Part shown: positions 6,452 through 7,636 of the stretch, piece after piece | Position numbering within the stretch: position 1 is the stretch's first letter | Layout of the letters: every line of letters starts with the position of its first letter | NCBI GenBank assembly: GCA_023438965.1 | Contig: JAEXPB010000138.1 | Coordinates: forward strand, 1-7,636 | Direction: 5' to 3' | DNA: 7,636 bases | DNA from: Bacillota bacterium | GTDB lineage: Bacteria; Bacillota; Clostridia; Saccharofermentanales; UBA5734 | Notes under the pieces: generated by a model | Told to the model about the DNA's origin: nothing | Database searches by the model: none | Seen by the model: the letters and a program-made list of their open reading frames with translations, nothing else | Translations under genes and position numbers: made by a program

Positions 6452-6981
6452 CGCACGCCGACATACGCATCCGCCCGGCCAGCGAAGCCGACGGGCCGGA
6501 ACTGCTAACGCTGATCCAGGGCGCCATGGCCGTCTATGCCCGGAATTCCGGCATCACCGAACCGCTGGAGTCCCAGCGGGAGACGCTGACCGAGCTGCTG
6601 CAGCACCTGCGGACCGACCATGTGCTGGTCGCGGAGCACCGCGGCCGCCTGATCGGCACGGTGCGGCTGATCCGGAGCGAGCCGGACGCCGCCTACTTCA
6701 GCCGCTTCGCCGTCCAGACGGCCCTGCAGCAAACCGGGGTGGGCAAGATGCTCTACCAGGCGGCCGAAGCCTGGCTGCGCAGCCAGGGGATCCGTTACAT
6801 CCGCCTGCATACCGCCCTGACCAACCGGCCGCTGGTCAATTTCTACCAGGCCCGCGGCTTCCGGCTGCGGGAGACCCGGACCGACCGCGGCTATCCGCGC
6901 GGCTTGTTCGAGAAGGATCTCGCCGGCGGGGCCAATGGCCATGATACGGCGCGGCCGGACCGGCTGGACAAACCGGACTAG
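6448..6981 (+). CDS. GNAT-family N-acetyltransferase, last gene of the arg operon
   Basis: This 177-residue protein has the single-domain GNAT fold: a first strand and helix (IRIRPASEADGPELL, 6-20), strand pairs around VLVAEHRGRLIGTVRL (59-74), and motif A SRFAVQTALQQTGVGKML (85-102) with the acetyl-CoA pyrophosphate loop QQTGVG (94-99). Motif B ends in NFYQARGF (131-138) with Tyr133, often the general acid. The last roughly 20 residues are charged and probably disordered. The GTG start overlaps the argF stop (GTGA); no good Shine-Dalgarno sequence precedes it, so translation probably depends on ribosomes finishing argF. The first ATG comes only at codon 27, inside the domain. The substrate is unknown. 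Because no argJ or argA is visible, an acetylating step in arginine synthesis, such as N-acetylglutamate synthase, is a reasonable hypothesis, but it does not obviously resemble the known short synthase of mycobacteria. Confidence 0.88.
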   Translation: MTHADIRIRPASEADGPELLTLIQGAMAVYARNSGITEPLESQRETLTELLQHLRTDHVLVAEHRGRLIGTVRLIRSEPDAAYFSRFAVQTALQQTGVGKMLYQAAEAWLRSQGIRYIRLHTALTNRPLVNFYQARGFRLRETRTDRGYPRGLFEKDLAGGANGHDTARPDRLDKPD

Positions 6982-6999
6982 GTCAACCGATTTCCATCA

Positions 7000-7027
7000 A
7001 AAAGCCGCGTTTGACAACGCGGCTTTT
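7000..7027. terminator. Bidirectional intrinsic terminator between convergent genes
   Basis: A perfect 12-bp inverted repeat (7000-7011 and 7016-7027, loop TGAC) starts 19 bases after the GNAT gene stop and lies 24 bases past the stop of the minus-strand gene. Its ends are an A tract on the left and TTTT on the right, so it gives stem plus T tract in both directions. The minus-strand tract (five T) is slightly better. It ends both the arginine operon and the convergent gene. Confidence 0.9.
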
Positions 7028-7051
7028 CATTGGTCGGGCACTGGCCGGAAA

Positions 7052-7636
7052 TCAATAGCCAAAATTACTGAAGCCGGTCTCCCGGGAGAACAGGACCGCC
7101 AGAAGGATGCCGCCGAAGAACAAGATCACCTGCAGGATGATGAAGACCAGGCCGATGATGTTCAGGGTGCGCGCAGTGCCGATCTTCTTCTGCGCGTCAG
7201 CGAAATTCGGTTCGCTGGCAGCCATGATCGCATAAATCAGGGCGATGACACCCAGAATAAAGCCGATGCCCAGGCCGCAGCACAGCATGTTGACGATCGA
7301 AAATACCACCATGCCGGTTGTGGATGGCCGCTGGCCGGTCTGGCCGGCATACGGTCCCGCACCCGGCGCGGGTTGGGCTGGGATATTGAGCCGGCCGTCC
7401 CGGACCGGATTATAATCCTGGCGGACATAAGCGGTCCGTTCTGCTTTCAAGGCCTCCTGGCTGGGCTGGGGCGGGACAGGGGCGGCTGGTTGTTCCGGCG
7501 ATGGGGCTGCCGGTTCATCGGCAGCGCTTTCCGGTCCGACGGCTGCAGCAGTCGAGGCGCCGTCCTCCGGCGTTACCGCCGGCGCTGCCTGCGCCGTACC
7601 GCAGTTTGGACAGAATTTGACGGAATCTTCATTCAT
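7052..7636 (-). CDS. Zinc-ribbon membrane protein with CD225/dispanin-like region (probably 5'-truncated)
   Basis: The visible 194 codons begin at the very edge of the window. MNEDSVKFCPNCGTAQ (1-16) carries one zinc-binding knuckle, Cys9 and Cys12. A Pro/Ala-rich, Gln-containing flexible linker (about 17-105) follows, then two hydrophobic segments: about 108-138, including NMLCCGLGIGFILGVIALIY, and about 158-183. Between them is a short polar loop ending in KKIGTARTLNIIG (150-162). The CC motif, small-residue-rich first helix and A-R-basic loop resemble the CD225/dispanin type of small bacterial membrane proteins, often paired with an N-terminal zinc ribbon. The function of such proteins is unknown. 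Bacterial zinc ribbons of this kind usually have two knuckles about a dozen residues apart, and only the second is visible, so Met1 is probably internal and the true start lies upstream beyond the window. It converges on the arginine operon and shares its terminator. Confidence 0.75.
   Translation of the reverse strand: MNEDSVKFCPNCGTAQAAPAVTPEDGASTAAAVGPESAADEPAAPSPEQPAAPVPPQPSQEALKAERTAYVRQDYNPVRDGRLNIPAQPAPGAGPYAGQTGQRPSTTGMVVFSIVNMLCCGLGIGFILGVIALIYAIMAASEPNFADAQKKIGTARTLNIIGLVFIILQVILFFGGILLAVLFSRETGFSNFGY

Overview
The window looks like chromosomal DNA of a fairly GC-rich member of the Bacillota, most likely class Clostridia. The evidence is the UgpC/MsmX-type sugar ABC ATPase next to a CdaR/PucR-type regulator, strong Shine-Dalgarno sequences of the GGAGG type, an AT-rich promoter carrying ArgR/AhrC-type ARG boxes, and an arginine-sensitive type of acetylglutamate kinase. 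The genus cannot be fixed from the sequence alone. There are no tRNA or rRNA genes, insertion sequences or CRISPR arrays.

Left part, minus strand (1-1684): a complete ugpC-type ATPase gene (1684 to 569) ends at a strong intrinsic terminator (547 to 514). It is followed by a separate transcription unit with its own candidate promoter and the first 136 codons of a CdaR-like regulator, which runs off the left edge. A gene-free stretch of about 560 bases (1685-2246) separates this from the divergent arginine operon. It holds weak ugpC promoter candidates, a GC-rich block with no recognisable gene but with strong palindromes, and then a clear regulated promoter.

Central part, plus strand (2142-6981): argC, argB, argD, argF and a GNAT acetyltransferase gene form one tightly packed operon. 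The promoter (TTGATA, 17 bases, TATAGT) is overlapped by two tandem ARG boxes whose centres are 20 bp apart, the arrangement expected for repression by an arginine-bound ArgR/AhrC hexamer. ArgB phosphorylates N-acetylglutamate, ArgC reduces the phosphate to the semialdehyde, ArgD transaminates it to N-acetylornithine, and ArgF carbamoylates free ornithine to citrulline. No gene for acetyl-group entry or removal (argJ, argA or argE) is recognisable. argJ, which often sits between argC and argB in Bacillota, is missing there and a strong hairpin lies in the gap. The last operon gene is a GNAT enzyme sharing 4 bases with argF and could supply an acetylation step, but this is only a hypothesis.

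Right part (7000-7636): a perfect 12-bp hairpin with A and T tracts on either side serves as a shared terminator between the arginine operon and a convergent minus-strand gene. That gene encodes a zinc-ribbon protein with two membrane segments resembling the CD225/dispanin family. Its first visible Met is probably internal, because the first half of the zinc ribbon would lie beyond the window edge.
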